The translations under genes were made by a program, and so were the position numbers. The notes below the pieces were generated by a model. That model saw nothing but the letters and a program-made list of their open reading frames with translations. It made no database searches and was not told where the DNA came from. DNA of 64,000 nt. Source: Pelomyxa schiedti (taxonomy: Eukaryota > Evosea > Pelobiontida > Pelomyxidae). Location of the stretch: NCBI GenBank assembly GCA_020536535.1, contig JAHLWZ010000734.1, forward strand, positions 959-64,958, read 5' to 3'. Numbering within the stretch: the stretch's first letter is position 1; each line of letters begins with the position of its first letter. Shown here piece by piece: positions 1 to 10,556 of this stretch.

Positions 1-120
1 TTCGCAGGACGGACCGCAAAGAAATTAACAGGCTGCAGGACGGACCGCAGGACGGACCGCAAAGAAAACCGCCAGGGATCGCAGGACGGACCGCAAAGAA
101 ATTAACAGGCTGCAGGACGG
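1..120. repeat. Tandem repeat at the left window edge
   Basis: The 12-base core GCAGGACGGACC starts at 4, 35, 47 and 81, with a partial copy at 112. The longer 31-base unit (core plus CGCAAAGAAATTAACAGGCT) occurs at 4-34 and again at 81-111, giving a higher-order period of 77 bp. The array is cut by the window edge, so its full length is unknown. It lies just beyond the stop codon of the aminopeptidase gene. No spacer-repeat regularity of the CRISPR type is present; this is an ordinary minisatellite. Confidence 0.85.
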
Positions 121-186
121 ATTTGCTCTTGCCCCCTGTGGGTCATGGAACAACTAAATTCTCAACATGACTATGTATTAAAAAAT

Positions 187-2803
187 TTACCCACAGATTG
201 GGGCACATTGCCTTTCTAGCCATTGAATTGCAAGCTCGTTTGCAGGACTGGGGGATGATCGAAGTAGTGGTAAAAGGGCATCCCTGCATCGTTGGTGGTA
301 TCTGTTCAGCCATCCTATCTCATCTTTGGTAAGAAGATCCATGGCCAGCATTTTTGCCTGTTGAGTGTTTATTGGGTATTTGGGGGTCAACAAAGGCACA
401 AAACCTGGAATGGGACCAAGGACACAACATCCCATGATAGAAATTGTGGGTACTGCTGTGACGGTACAACTACGGCTTCGTTCTCCAAACGGATCCCAAA
501 TGCCCCTTCAAGGTAGTACCCAGGCTCAATGGTAACTGTCATGCCGCTGTTCCAAATGTGAGAATTTACTCTCTTTAGTAAACAGAAAATACATGCGGAA
601 TGGAGTTGTTCCCCAAGAGCCGATTCCCTGTGGACCTTCATGTACTCCAAGGAAGGAACCTACACCGTGCCCAGTTCCATGTCCATAATCCAAGCCGACT
701 TGCCACAAATGATACCTAGCAAGAAGATCCATTCCCTTTGTAATAAACTGTTAGGACAACCTCCAATTGAGATATTTTTCATACAACGCCGTTGGTCTTT
801 CCAGCAGGAAAAATGGCTGCAGCAATTCCAATGTGGCCTTTGAGTACTCGTGTCCAGCACTCTTTCTATTTTGAATAAGCTTTAGATTTTGGGAAGTTGC
901 ATGCCTCTCGGGGTGTTGGTTCACCTAAGTGAACAGTTCTTGTTGTGTCAGTTGTTCCTCCAAGGTATTGACCACCAGCATCCAAAAGGAACATCGACTT
1001 GGAAACCTCGGCAAAGTCTTCTGCAGTAGGTTCATAGTGTATAATGGCGCCATTAGACCCACTAGCGGCAATCTTGAACGCAATTTAGTGCAGCCACATG
1101 GAATCATGCCCAGACTTACAGTCTCAAAACTTGGTCCCCTGTAGTTACTTTGTAAAGAACGGAACTCTTCCAGCTTAGCAACGACGTCAAGCTCTGTTAC
1201 TTTGATATTCTTCGCCACAGTATCTTCAAGCCAGGCCAATAATTGACTGAAAGCAACGCCATCCCGAATTTGAATCTTTTCGGTTACGTTAAGTGCTCTT
1301 GATTGGCCTTATTTTGGATTTAACCTTACGCAACCAGTCCAATTCAATTGGGTTTTTCTCAGCCTTTAGTAACACAACAGGTGTATCTTCGTCAATCCTC
1401 TGGGGTACTGGCACAGCTGCATACAGAGCCATGCTTGCTGCCCCTTTATCAAGCCATACCTGTAGGAGTAAGTCTACACAGTGATGCATTGTGGATGAGC
1501 ACTTTCTTGGACTCGGTCAAACAAAATTTCGTGAGGTATTCAACTATAGACTCATAGGGTTGTACAACAACATGGGATCCAAAATATTCCAAAACAGTTG
1601 GAGATATTTGCCTCTTATCAACAAATAAAAATGCCCTGGACAACAAATATTAGATTAAAATGAAGTTATTTAAAGGGAATTACTTCTCCGGTTCTATGGC
1701 AACATAGGCGTGAACAAATGGCGAACATGGAACATCTCGAGCACGAATGTTAAGAACCCAAGCCACCTGATCAAGAGCAGAAAGTACAAGAGTGTCTGCT
1801 TTTTTAGGAACCATTGCTGCTCGCACCTGTAAGGAAGAAAATTTTCTTACTTGAAACAGCAAAGAAGGAAATTACCTTGGCCAGTTTTTCCTCAAAAGAG
1901 ACTCCGGCATACTCCACTGGATATACTTCAACGTTAGTGTAAGGTGGCTGAGGTTTATCTGTCCATACGTATGCTTGGTGAAGGAAAACAGGGAAACAAA
2001 GTATTTAGAGGAAAGGTGGAAAGGATATAAGATCAATAAGATTTTCTGCCAGGAGTTCAACACGTTTTCCAGCTGGTTTAAGAACAGCTTCCACACGGTT
2101 TAACCAGGCAAGAGAGACTAATCTTGGGTCGACTCCGACAGAACTACCCTCAGGGAGTTCCTTGTGGTATTAAGGGATAAGACGCGATGCTAGCCTTTAC
2201 CTTTGCAAGCCAAGCTTCCACTGATAGCGTCTCTGGAAGCCTGTCTTTCATCAATTTCCAGCACCCACCACATGTGCACTGAGCATTATTTTCTGCACAA
2301 AGGTTAATAATGAAACCCACAACCAAAGCACCACCACAAGATACACTTTTATCAATACACCTCACAACTACAAACACAACTCAGACGCAAAAAATGATAA
2401 ATTACCACAATACAAAATACAAACAGTAAACAGCCAAATAGCAAAATAGCAAGTAACCAAATGACAACAGCAGTAATGCAACTACAAAATTGGCAAGGTG
2501 GCAACAACCCTCAGGGTGCATAATCAGCTGCTTGGCCGCCTGCAGGAAGTACCTCGAGTCGGTCCACAGCGCCGCGCCGCCGGCCGCCGTCACCACCGCC
2601 GTGCCCGCGCTCCCCGTGAACCCCGACACGAACGCGCGCCGCTTGTCCGACGGCGCGATGTACTCGCTCATGTGCGCGTCCCCGCTCGGCACCACGTACG
2701 CCGCGACGCCCCGCGCCCGCATCAGCTCCCTCAGTCTCCCCAGCGTCTGCCTCATCGATGATGCGCCACAGGCCTCCGCCGTTGTTGTTGCTGCTGTGGC
2801 CAT
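187..2803 (-). CDS. XPNPEP1: Cytosolic Xaa-Pro aminopeptidase (aminopeptidase P), spliced
   Basis: Metallopeptidase of family M24 that removes an N-terminal residue preceding proline. Exon 1 (from the start at 2803 to about 2530) carries the creatinase-like N-domain: [20 protein letters not shown], then [15 protein letters not shown] and [12 protein letters not shown]. Later exons give [13 protein letters not shown] (about 1760), [17 protein letters not shown] (about 660) with metal-site histidines, and [20 protein letters not shown] (about 530) with a metal-site glutamate. The C-terminal exon has [19 protein letters not shown], ending at 187. Length, about 600-620 residues, fits the three-domain cytosolic form. 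The start at 2803 was chosen because homology begins a few codons later and the in-frame upstream ATG (2887) is in a low-complexity leader. The first intron (about 270 bp) is long for this window. Its start faces the next gene across about 100 bp. Confidence 0.9.
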
Positions 2804-2904
2804 GAGTGAGATTTTGTCTTCCTTTTTTTGGGTTTTTTGATTTTTGTTTTTCGCTTCTGGCTCAGGAACCGTTGAACAGGCACGCAAAGTTTCCTTGCAA
2901 GGAG

Positions 2905-4048
2905 ATGGTGTTCGAAGGGTTGGAGGCGGGGATTGGGTCGTTACCGTGGGCGGCGCTGGCGGCGGGCGGGGCGGCCTCGGCCCTCGTGGTCGGGGTGATG
3001 ATGGGGCTGGGGTGGTGCATGCGGTGCCTGCGGGGGCGCGGCCGCGGGGGGCCGTGCGACCAGCCCCGCGGGTGGGGAGGGTGCAGGAGGCCTCGCATGT
3101 GGGGAGCAGGAGGCAGCCGGTGCGCGGCTCCGGCGGCGGCTCCGGATGAGTTATCCAGGTTCTTTTTTTTTTTGTTTGTTTGTTTGTTTGCTTCTTGTTC
3201 GTTTCGGTTTGTTTGGATTGGTGTCAACGTAGTGTTCCCGGCAGTTATGTTTTTCAGTATTTGTGGAAAATTGCGAGTTAATCGTTGGTGAATATAGGGC
3301 CAAGGGGATTGTGGGAGGCATATTGGATAAAGCGGGCACTCTTGGTGCTGTGAGGACTAAATTCATTGACCCATCACAGGACATTGTTGTCTCTCGTTGG
3401 GTTCGCCTTAAATGCCAATTTGGGTGCCCCACATATGGCAAGAATGCATGTTGTCCACCAAAGTAAGTCTGGAATCTAATTTGATAGAACAAGCAGTAAA
3501 GCTGTTTCTTTTTTTGTGGTTAACTGTCTTGTAGTAGTGTGGATATTCATGAAACTCGCGAAATTCTGAGCGAGTACTCCCTTGGGGTTATCCTGAACTT
3601 TAGTGCTTCTTTTGAAAAGGTTGTTGCAATCTCTTTTGTTTCCACACCTTCCCTTATGTGCTCCAGCCTGAAGAACGTAGACCTTGGTCCCAGGCACTCC
3701 AAGGTGAACTGCTGAAGCTTGAGAGGGCAGTCTTTTTGGCAGGATTCCACAAGGCTTTCCTTTTTAATCTGGATGAATGCCGAATCTGTGGCACAGAGTG
3801 CCCTGCCGCCACAGCTACAACAGGGAATGGAATGCACAGTGTAAGGGAGATGTGTAAGTGCCAAAAGATGGCTCGGCCCTCATTGGAAGGCATGGGTGTT
3901 GATGTCTTCACCACTGGTATTCTGAAGTTCTGTACAATTTCATTTGTAGACTGACTCTATCACAGTACGTAAGGCTGGGTTTGACATTCATGTGCTCCAG
4001 GATTACAGTGAAACCATGAACCGGTTTGCCATTCTACTCATTATGTGA
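2905..4048 (+). CDS. DUF2284 predicted metal-binding protein, spliced
   Basis: The main part is a DUF2284 protein, a Cys-rich family of unknown function found mostly in anaerobic bacteria and archaea. The diagnostic exon at 3263-3462 has [20 protein letters not shown] followed by CCPP. The next has [18 protein letters not shown], then [26 protein letters not shown] and [20 protein letters not shown] last intron (about 3917-3965) leads to [20 protein letters not shown] and a stop at 4046-4048. The proposed first exon from ATG 2905 is very GC-rich and encodes a hydrophobic stretch ([20 protein letters not shown]) and a basic Cys-containing tail, as a membrane anchor might. That exon does not join the next one in phase at the most obvious donor (3159), so the 5' end is uncertain and the start may lie elsewhere. 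If the anchor is real, it is unusual for the family. Confidence 0.75.
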
Positions 4049-5240
4049 GGCAGCACCAGAAGAAATGCTTTGAAAAACCAAATGTAAAACTTGGTGATAC
4101 AAAGCCACATCTTTGTCTTTTACTTTTTATCGTATTTCCTCTCCTTTGGGTGCTGGGAATAGTTATTCCAATTCACCAATGGGTGGCGAAGCTATAGTTT
4201 CGCTTGCTTGTGACACCCTCAACTGGAGCCAGAGGCTCATCCCCACCATGGAACAAAAACCCCGAGTTGTTGATGAACGGCCTGGAGAACCACCCAGACC
4301 CACCTCAGTCTCGTCGCTCCCGTGTGTGTAGGAAGCAGACACCAGCACCAACCCAGGCAGCCTCACCCCAGATTGAAAATCCATACTTCTGAGAGGGTTG
4401 TTGTGACTGATGAATGCTGGACAGCTGTACTGTACTTCCTGGTGATACTGAGACTGGTACTTAACTTTGGTTTTGATGAAGCTATTGTCTTACTGGGTTC
4501 CTGTCACCAGAACCTTTAGGGTTGTCACTCGTGAATTTTAAGTATCTCGGTGACCAAGTGCACCATAAAGTTACGGGAGATACTTCTGGGTGATGCTTGT
4601 GACTACCCCAGAGGGTATGGTACTGTTGGCCTCCATTTGATTCAACTTGAGAGAAAAGATATGAGCCCAGTGTATACCTGGAGCATACACAGTGACAAGA
4701 ACTTAGAGTATTGGATGAGTTGATAGATGAAGGGCCGTTTTCCTTTGGTTTGTTTAACACAGCACAGGAATTAGATACGGTTCATGATGAATTCAACTGC
4801 CACTGAGTCTCAGGAAGCAGTGACAACTCCCAGATGAAGTCCTGGAACAAATAAGAAGTGTGGCGAAATTTCAGTCACACCCACTGCTGGAAATTGCTAC
4901 TAAAATTCCAAAGCCATCACTGTACTATAGGTCTTAATATTGGAAATGGGGAATGTACTTGAATAAACGGAAATTATCCTTATTGGGCAAAGCTAGTTTA
5001 AAGGGGGCCTATTCACTTTCTGCTCATTGATAGATAACCCTTCAATATAGTTGACCTGCTTTTTTGTTTGGAACAAGTAAAACCGAATGTGAATTGAGAC
5101 AATTCAATGGTTGTTGTATTGAGGGAGAGTTGTTAACCACAATTCGTCGTACTGGGTTTTTCTTTGGCGACGGGGCACTTCACACGGAAGTGCCCTCTGT
5201 CAAAAATAAGTGGGATTGTGATGTGCCTGCCTCCAAGAGT
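4049..5240 (+). other. Unresolved stretch with scattered coding-like segments
   Basis: No complete gene could be read here on either strand. Short plus-strand open segments occur at 4113-4331, 4204-4392 and 4322-4519. Around 4700-4920 two frames give protein-like text (DELIDEGPFSFGLFNTAQEL and VLEQIRSVAKFQSHPLLEIA), which loosely recalls the C-terminus of class V aminotransferases. The frames are broken by stops that I could not remove with convincing introns. It could be a decayed gene, a spliced gene I cannot resolve, or the long 3' region of the DUF2284 gene. From 5240 to about 5800 I see nothing recognisable except a few unsupported short open frames. Confidence 0.3.
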
Positions 5241-5819
5241 GCTTGAGAGGCATTTCAAAAATAGGTGCGGAAAAGCGGGATTAGAGCACAGCGTTAGCCT
5301 CTAGGACCCCCTTTAAAAGAGTTTCCCCAAGATCGCTGTGACAGACTTGTTCCCACACCAGAGCATTCACTCCCTTAGGTAGGGATTTAGTTTTCCTAAC
5401 AACCACCGGTTCGAACTTGATCGGCTTCCCCACTTCAATGTCGGGACACGCAAACCTGTGCGATCTAGTATCCTTGGCTGGTCTTTCCCCTGCAGCTCAG
5501 AGATGTGTGGTCCCACCCAGCCCAGTGACCAATATCACAGTCGAGGTCACCCCAACCTGGAACTGGACTCAGGACTCTGATCTCCCATCACACACAATAG
5601 CACCGACGTCGCCATCACTCCAAGCACGAATCACACAACACACAAAAGACGATAACGAGAATTAAGAGAATCCCTTATCGTACGATCGGTTCGTCGTCCT
5701 GCAGGGTACTCTACACCCCTTCATCCCTACAGATGTAGTCTAGGTGAGAGTCCATTAGCTGGAGTAGCACTGAGACTCAGAGTCAACTCAATGAGCCAAA
5801 ACGAGTGGTTAGAGGGCAA

Positions 5820-5849
5820 TTTCTATTCGCGTATCAATAGAAATTTCGC
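5820..5849. promoter_or_regulatory. Inverted repeat / possible heat-shock element upstream of HSP104
   Basis: TTTCTATT (5820-5827) and AATAGAAA (5836-5843) form an 8-bp perfect inverted repeat about 190 bp before the HSP104 start. It overlaps GAAATTTC (5840-5847), two inverted nGAAn units as in a minimal heat-shock element. Heat-shock factor control is expected for a ClpB/HSP104 gene, but two units is a weak match. The same upstream region has an A-run followed by CCTAACCTAAC (about 5961-5985). Confidence 0.3.
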
Positions 5850-6029
5850 AAAAATGCCGTTGGTGTTTCCGAGCGATGTCACTGACGTCTGCCTTCCATT
5901 CGACGTAAATGCCGCCAGTGACACCTTATAAGCCACAAATTACCATGAAACAAAGCAACAAAAAAAAAAAAAAACCTAACCTAACAAGTGTCATTAAAAC
6001 CAACAACAAACAACAAAACACCTGTATAC

Positions 6030-9000
6030 ATGGACACAGCACAATTTACTGAGAAAGCCAGCGAGGGATTATCCAAGGCACAACGAATAGCACTTGAGAA
6101 CAGTGCACCGGAAGTGGCACCCCCACATCTTGCTGTTGCACTTTTTTCAGACGAAACTGGCCTGGCTCGTCAGTTGTACGCCAAAGCTGGTGGCGACTTT
6201 AATTCTGTTGGCTCGGCGTTGAAGAGGCTGGTGGTATGTTGTTTTCTATTTGTTTTGCTTATCACACTCTAATCCGTAAGTAAATTAAGTAATTATGTTA
6301 CATTTTGGTGCCTGACCTATTGGTTTTAGGAAAAGCAACCAAAACAGGACCCACCACCATCGAGACTGTCCCCTGGAGGCTCTATGATGAGAGTACTGAG
6401 AACTGCCTTGGAGCTTCAGACAAAACAAAAAGATAGTCATGTGGCTGTTGATCACCTATTAAGTCAGTCTATCTAGACTCTTAATTTTTATCCTACTAAC
6501 TCCTCGGCAGTTGCACTGTATGCTGACAAGGAGGTTGGAGCTGCTTTGCAGGCTGGTGGTGTCTCGAAATACCAAATTGAAAAGACAATTTCTCAATTCC
6601 GTGGGACAAGAAAAGTAGAGGGCCAAAACCCTGAAGATTCCTATAACGCCCTCGAAAAATATGGACATGACCTAGTGGCAATGGCAGAACAGGGCAAACT
6701 GGATCCTGTGATTGGCCGTGATGAAGAGATCCGCCGCGTTATCAGGATTTTGGCAAGGTACCATCTTTTGTACCTTTTCACCCTTCATGACTTCAGTTTT
6801 TAGGCGAACAAAAAACAATCCTGTTCTAATTGGAGAACCTGGGGTAGGGAAGACGGCTATTGTAGAAGGTCTTGCACAGCGAATTGTAAGAGGTGATATT
6901 CCCACTGATCTCCAGTGCAAAGTGATTGCCCTTGATATGGTTCGTTTATTTCTTAGTTCAGTGTAGAAATTCTAATGCTCCTGTAGGGTGCTCTGGTAGC
7001 TGGTGCTAAATACCGTGGTGAATTCGAGGAAAGGCTTAAAGCAGTTCTAAAGGAAATCTCGGAATCTCAAACTGGCATCATATTGTTCATTGATGAAATC
7101 CATCTCGTCTTGGGGGCTGGAAAAGCAGAAGGCTCAATGGATGCTGCCAACCTTCTAAAACCTATGCTGTATGTCTTTTAATTTCCCTGCAATTACTTTT
7201 AACTGTTCTTCCTACAGTGCCAGGGGTGAACTACGTTGCATTGGTGCCACAACTCTTGATGAGTACAGGAAACATGTCGAAAAAGATGCTGCCTTTGAAA
7301 GAAGATTCCAGCAAGTATATGTTGGTGAACCCAGTATACCTGATACAATCAGCATTCTACGAGGCTTGAAGGAACGTTATGAGACCCATCATGGTGTCAG
7401 ACTCCTGGATAGTGCTCTGGTTGTTGCTGCACAGTTAGCCCAGCGCTATATTACAAATAGATTCCTTCCCGACAAGGCCATTGATCTCATTGATGAAGCA
7501 GCCGCAAATGTGAGAGTTCAGCTAGATAGTCAACCGGAAGTCATTGACCAACTGGAGAGAAAACAGCTACAACTTGAAATCGAGGCAACAGCTCTGGAGA
7601 AAGAAAAAGATGCAGGAAGCAAACAACGATTGGCCAAGGTTCGAGAGGAGCTAACTAAGATCCGAGAAGAATTGATGCCCCTAAAAGCTCGCCATGAGGC
7701 TGAAAAGGCAAGGGTTGATGAAATAAACCAGCTCAAGCAGAAAGCAGAGACCCTCAAAAATAAAATGGAGAGTGCAAAAAGGAGAGGAGACCTTGCCTTG
7801 GTTGCTGATTTGCAATACGGAGCTATTCCAGAGATAGAAAAGCGTGTCAAATTGGTATGTCAACATTGATGGTATACTGTCATCTCACTTTATGCAGCTT
7901 ACTGAAGAGCTCCAACGAACAGAAAAGGACCGCATGTTAACAGAAGTAGTTGGGCCAGAACAAATTGCAGAAGTGGTGAGCAGATGGACAGGAATACCAG
8001 TGACAAAATTGAGCCAAACTGACCGCGAACGTCTGTTGCTACTCTCAGACCAGCTACACCGAAGAGTTATCGGACAGAACGAAGCCGTTGATGCGGTTGC
8101 TGAGGCTGTCTTAAGATCCCGTGCTGGCCTTGGAAATGTAGGAAAGCCCACAGGAAGTTTCATGGTAAGTTATTATTGCTTTCTTTTGAAGATTCAATAA
8201 CTGTATCAAAGTTTTTGGGTCCATCTGGAGTTGGAAAAACAGAGCTAGCCAAAGCCCTTGCTTTTGAACTTTTTGATGACGAGAAACATATGGTGAGAAT
8301 AGACATGTCTGAGGTATGCTTTCTATGAGGATATCAGCCTGTAGCTAATAATGTATACAGTATATGGAACAACATAGCGTTGCGCGGTTGATAGGTTCAC
8401 CACCCGGATATGTTGGGTTTGAGGAAGGAGGCCAGCTCACTGAAGCCGTGAGACGGAGGCCTTACTCTGTGGTATTATTTGACGAAATCGAAAAAGCACA
8501 CACCCAGGTCTGGAATGTGCTACTTCAAGGTTGGTCCCACTCCCTCTTCACTTGATTATACTCATATTTCTACAACAGTTCTAGATGACGGGCGCCTCAC
8601 TGACGGCCACGGCCGAACTGTAGACTTCAGCAACACAATCATTATCATGACTTCAAATATTGGATCGGACTTGCTTTTGAACAGCATCCGACCAGATGGA
8701 ACTATGCCAGGAGGCGTTTCCGATAAGGTGATGTCTCTAGTTCGCAAGCAGTTCCGGCCAGGTAATCCACTTGAATTTCGTTTTGCTGTCTGCGCTAAAC
8801 CTATTTACACCCAGAGTTTCTGAACCGGCTGGACAACATTGTGGTTTTCAACCCCCTGACCCACGCGAACCTGCTGCAGATTGTTGGGCTGATGGTCAAC
8901 AAGATCACACAGAGACTGGAGGGCCAGAGCATCAAGCTTGCAATGAGCGACGACGCCAAGCAGTTTGTGATCAGCCAGGCCTACGAACCCCAGTTTGGAG

Positions 9001-9182
9001 CACGGCCGATCGGCAGATACCTCGAGAAGCACATCATCACAGAAATGTCCAAGATGATAATCAGTGGGCAGCTACGTGACCACTCCACCGTCAGTGTGAC
9101 GGCCGATCACGGCAGCCTGCACTTTTCCGTGATACAGGCTGCACCAGCACCAACAGTACCTGACACTGACGAAATGTCATGA
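6030..9182 (+). CDS. HSP104: HSP104/ClpB protein disaggregase, spliced
   Basis: Hexameric AAA+ disaggregase that threads aggregated proteins through its pore together with HSP70. Order of parts: Clp N-domain ([20 protein letters not shown]), AAA1 with Walker A GEPGVGKT, pore loop [12 protein letters not shown], Walker B ILFIDEIH and [20 protein letters not shown], then a long coiled-coil middle domain (about 7550-7850). AAA2 follows with Walker A GPSGVGKT, pore loop [12 protein letters not shown], Walker [12 protein letters not shown] and sensor-2 [10 protein letters not shown]. About ten short introns; length about 880 residues, normal for the family. The start at ATG 6030 ([10 protein letters not shown]) fits bacterial and fungal ClpB N-termini; there is no transit peptide, so the cytosolic/nuclear form is inferred. 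The C-terminal tail is acidic (PDTDEMS). All key ATPase residues are intact. Confidence 0.95.
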
Positions 9183-9478
9183 ACCCCTGTTCAACCACCC
9201 AGATGACACGCAAAGGCACAAGACCACACTACAGCACCAACACCCAAAATGTTAAATATCCTCTGTTCATCCCCTAGTTAACACAATTAAGTTTTTGTTA
9301 CAGCTCAACTTCTCCATGTTTGTTGTTTTTTTCCCCTTCTTCATCTTCAAACAACTGTGAGTAGCACCCAAAAGCCCAAATGCCTTCTATGTTGGGTGGT
9401 TTTTCCGAGTGTAATTCGGTGCAAGTCTGTTTAACAGAAACAAACAAAAAAACAAGGAGAGAAACCCGTCGGTTTGTG

Positions 9479-10329
9479 ATGAAGATTTGTGCGTTTGTGA
9501 CACTGGCGTGCACGCTGGCGTTTTGTGCCGGCTCCATAAGTACGGCACCTCTTCAAAACAATATTTGATCAACTTCATTGTTTACTTTGATTTTTTTTTT
9601 TTTTTGCCCTGTGACCTTACCCTTTGCTTTCCAAAGTTTGCGTAATTTACAGTGTATCTCCTGATACCGTGTGGTACAAGTACACTACGTTGGGAGGTAA
9701 TTTCATTCTGACTTTTTTTTTTTTCCTTTTGCCGCACTGATTGACCGGAACGCAGTTGACACCGAGGAAACTTGGGATACTGTTACTGAGAACGATGGCG
9801 ATCCTATGGCGGAACTGTACAAAATAGTTTGGGGGCTGACAATTTCTGGGGCAGGTGTGGGCCTGTTGGGCACTTGTATGTGCACTATTATGTTATTCCG
9901 AGTCTGTTGTAGCAAGAAGTCTGGAAATCCCGTAATGAAGTATGTGTTAGAATTTGTCCCACAGGCGTACTGAAACTTTTCTTTTTCTTTTCACCAAGAG
10001 CAATAGCTATAACACTTTCCTCTTTGTCATTGCTTACCTGCATTATTGGTTCGCTATACTTCCTGAGGCACCCCTACTACTACGATAAATACGTACTGTG
10101 CGACCTTGTTGGCGATACTACCAGTGCATGCTCGGATTTCAGCGGCCAGACAGAAGTTGCAGGAGTTGTTACCTCAGAATGGGGGCCAGGTAAAAACCCA
10201 CAAACACACACCAAGCACTTCCCATATTTCTTACTTCAACGCACAGAGAAAGGCTGGTACGCGTCTCTTATAGGTGCTGGTTGCACTATGCTAAATGCAC
10301 TGGCGATAATCGTCGCGCCCACCAAGTAA
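9479..10329 (+). CDS. Four-TM (tetraspan, claudin-like topology) membrane protein
   Basis: Not recognised by sequence. Five exons read cleanly. TM1 is at the extreme N-terminus (KICAFVTLACTLAFCAGSII). A first outer loop contains DTVWYKYTTLG and an acidic stretch. TM2 is IVWGLTISGAGVGLLGTCMC, followed by a short basic loop with VCCSKKSGNP. TM3 is AITLSSLSLLTCIIGSLYFL. A second outer loop contains CDLVGDTTSACSDF with two Cys, and TM4 (SLIGAGCTMLNALAIIVA) ends in APTK. Total about 215 residues. Short N- and C-termini, four TMs and two outer loops match the claudin/PMP22/SUR7 layout, but the claudin signature is not clear, so only topology is claimed. Introns include one with donor GTAATTTC at about 9701 and one at about 10190-10246. 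Confidence 0.7.
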
Positions 10330-10556
10330 AAAGACCCCCAATCAACGCATCGCCAACGAACGGAACTTCGTTTGTACTTTTCGCGGAAACAACGAACGTC
10401 CATTTGTTTCTTTTAAGGAAATTATTGAGAAAGTGGTGCACGAGAGGTGCACTATTTGTCACAATTTGCCTGCCTGTGCACCTCGTCTGCCAGCGAGGAA
10501 AAAAAAAGCGGGCCCCCAAGCAACACTTTAATTAATTAAAAAAAACAAAGGTAGTA

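Noticed and set aside
1-120. Possible CRISPR array
   Set aside because: Units are directly adjacent or nested with no unique spacers of constant length, and the sequence is eukaryotic.
5330-5440. tRNA suggested by GGTTCGAACTTGATC
   Set aside because: The T-loop-like string lacks the following CC and no cloverleaf or A box could be found nearby.
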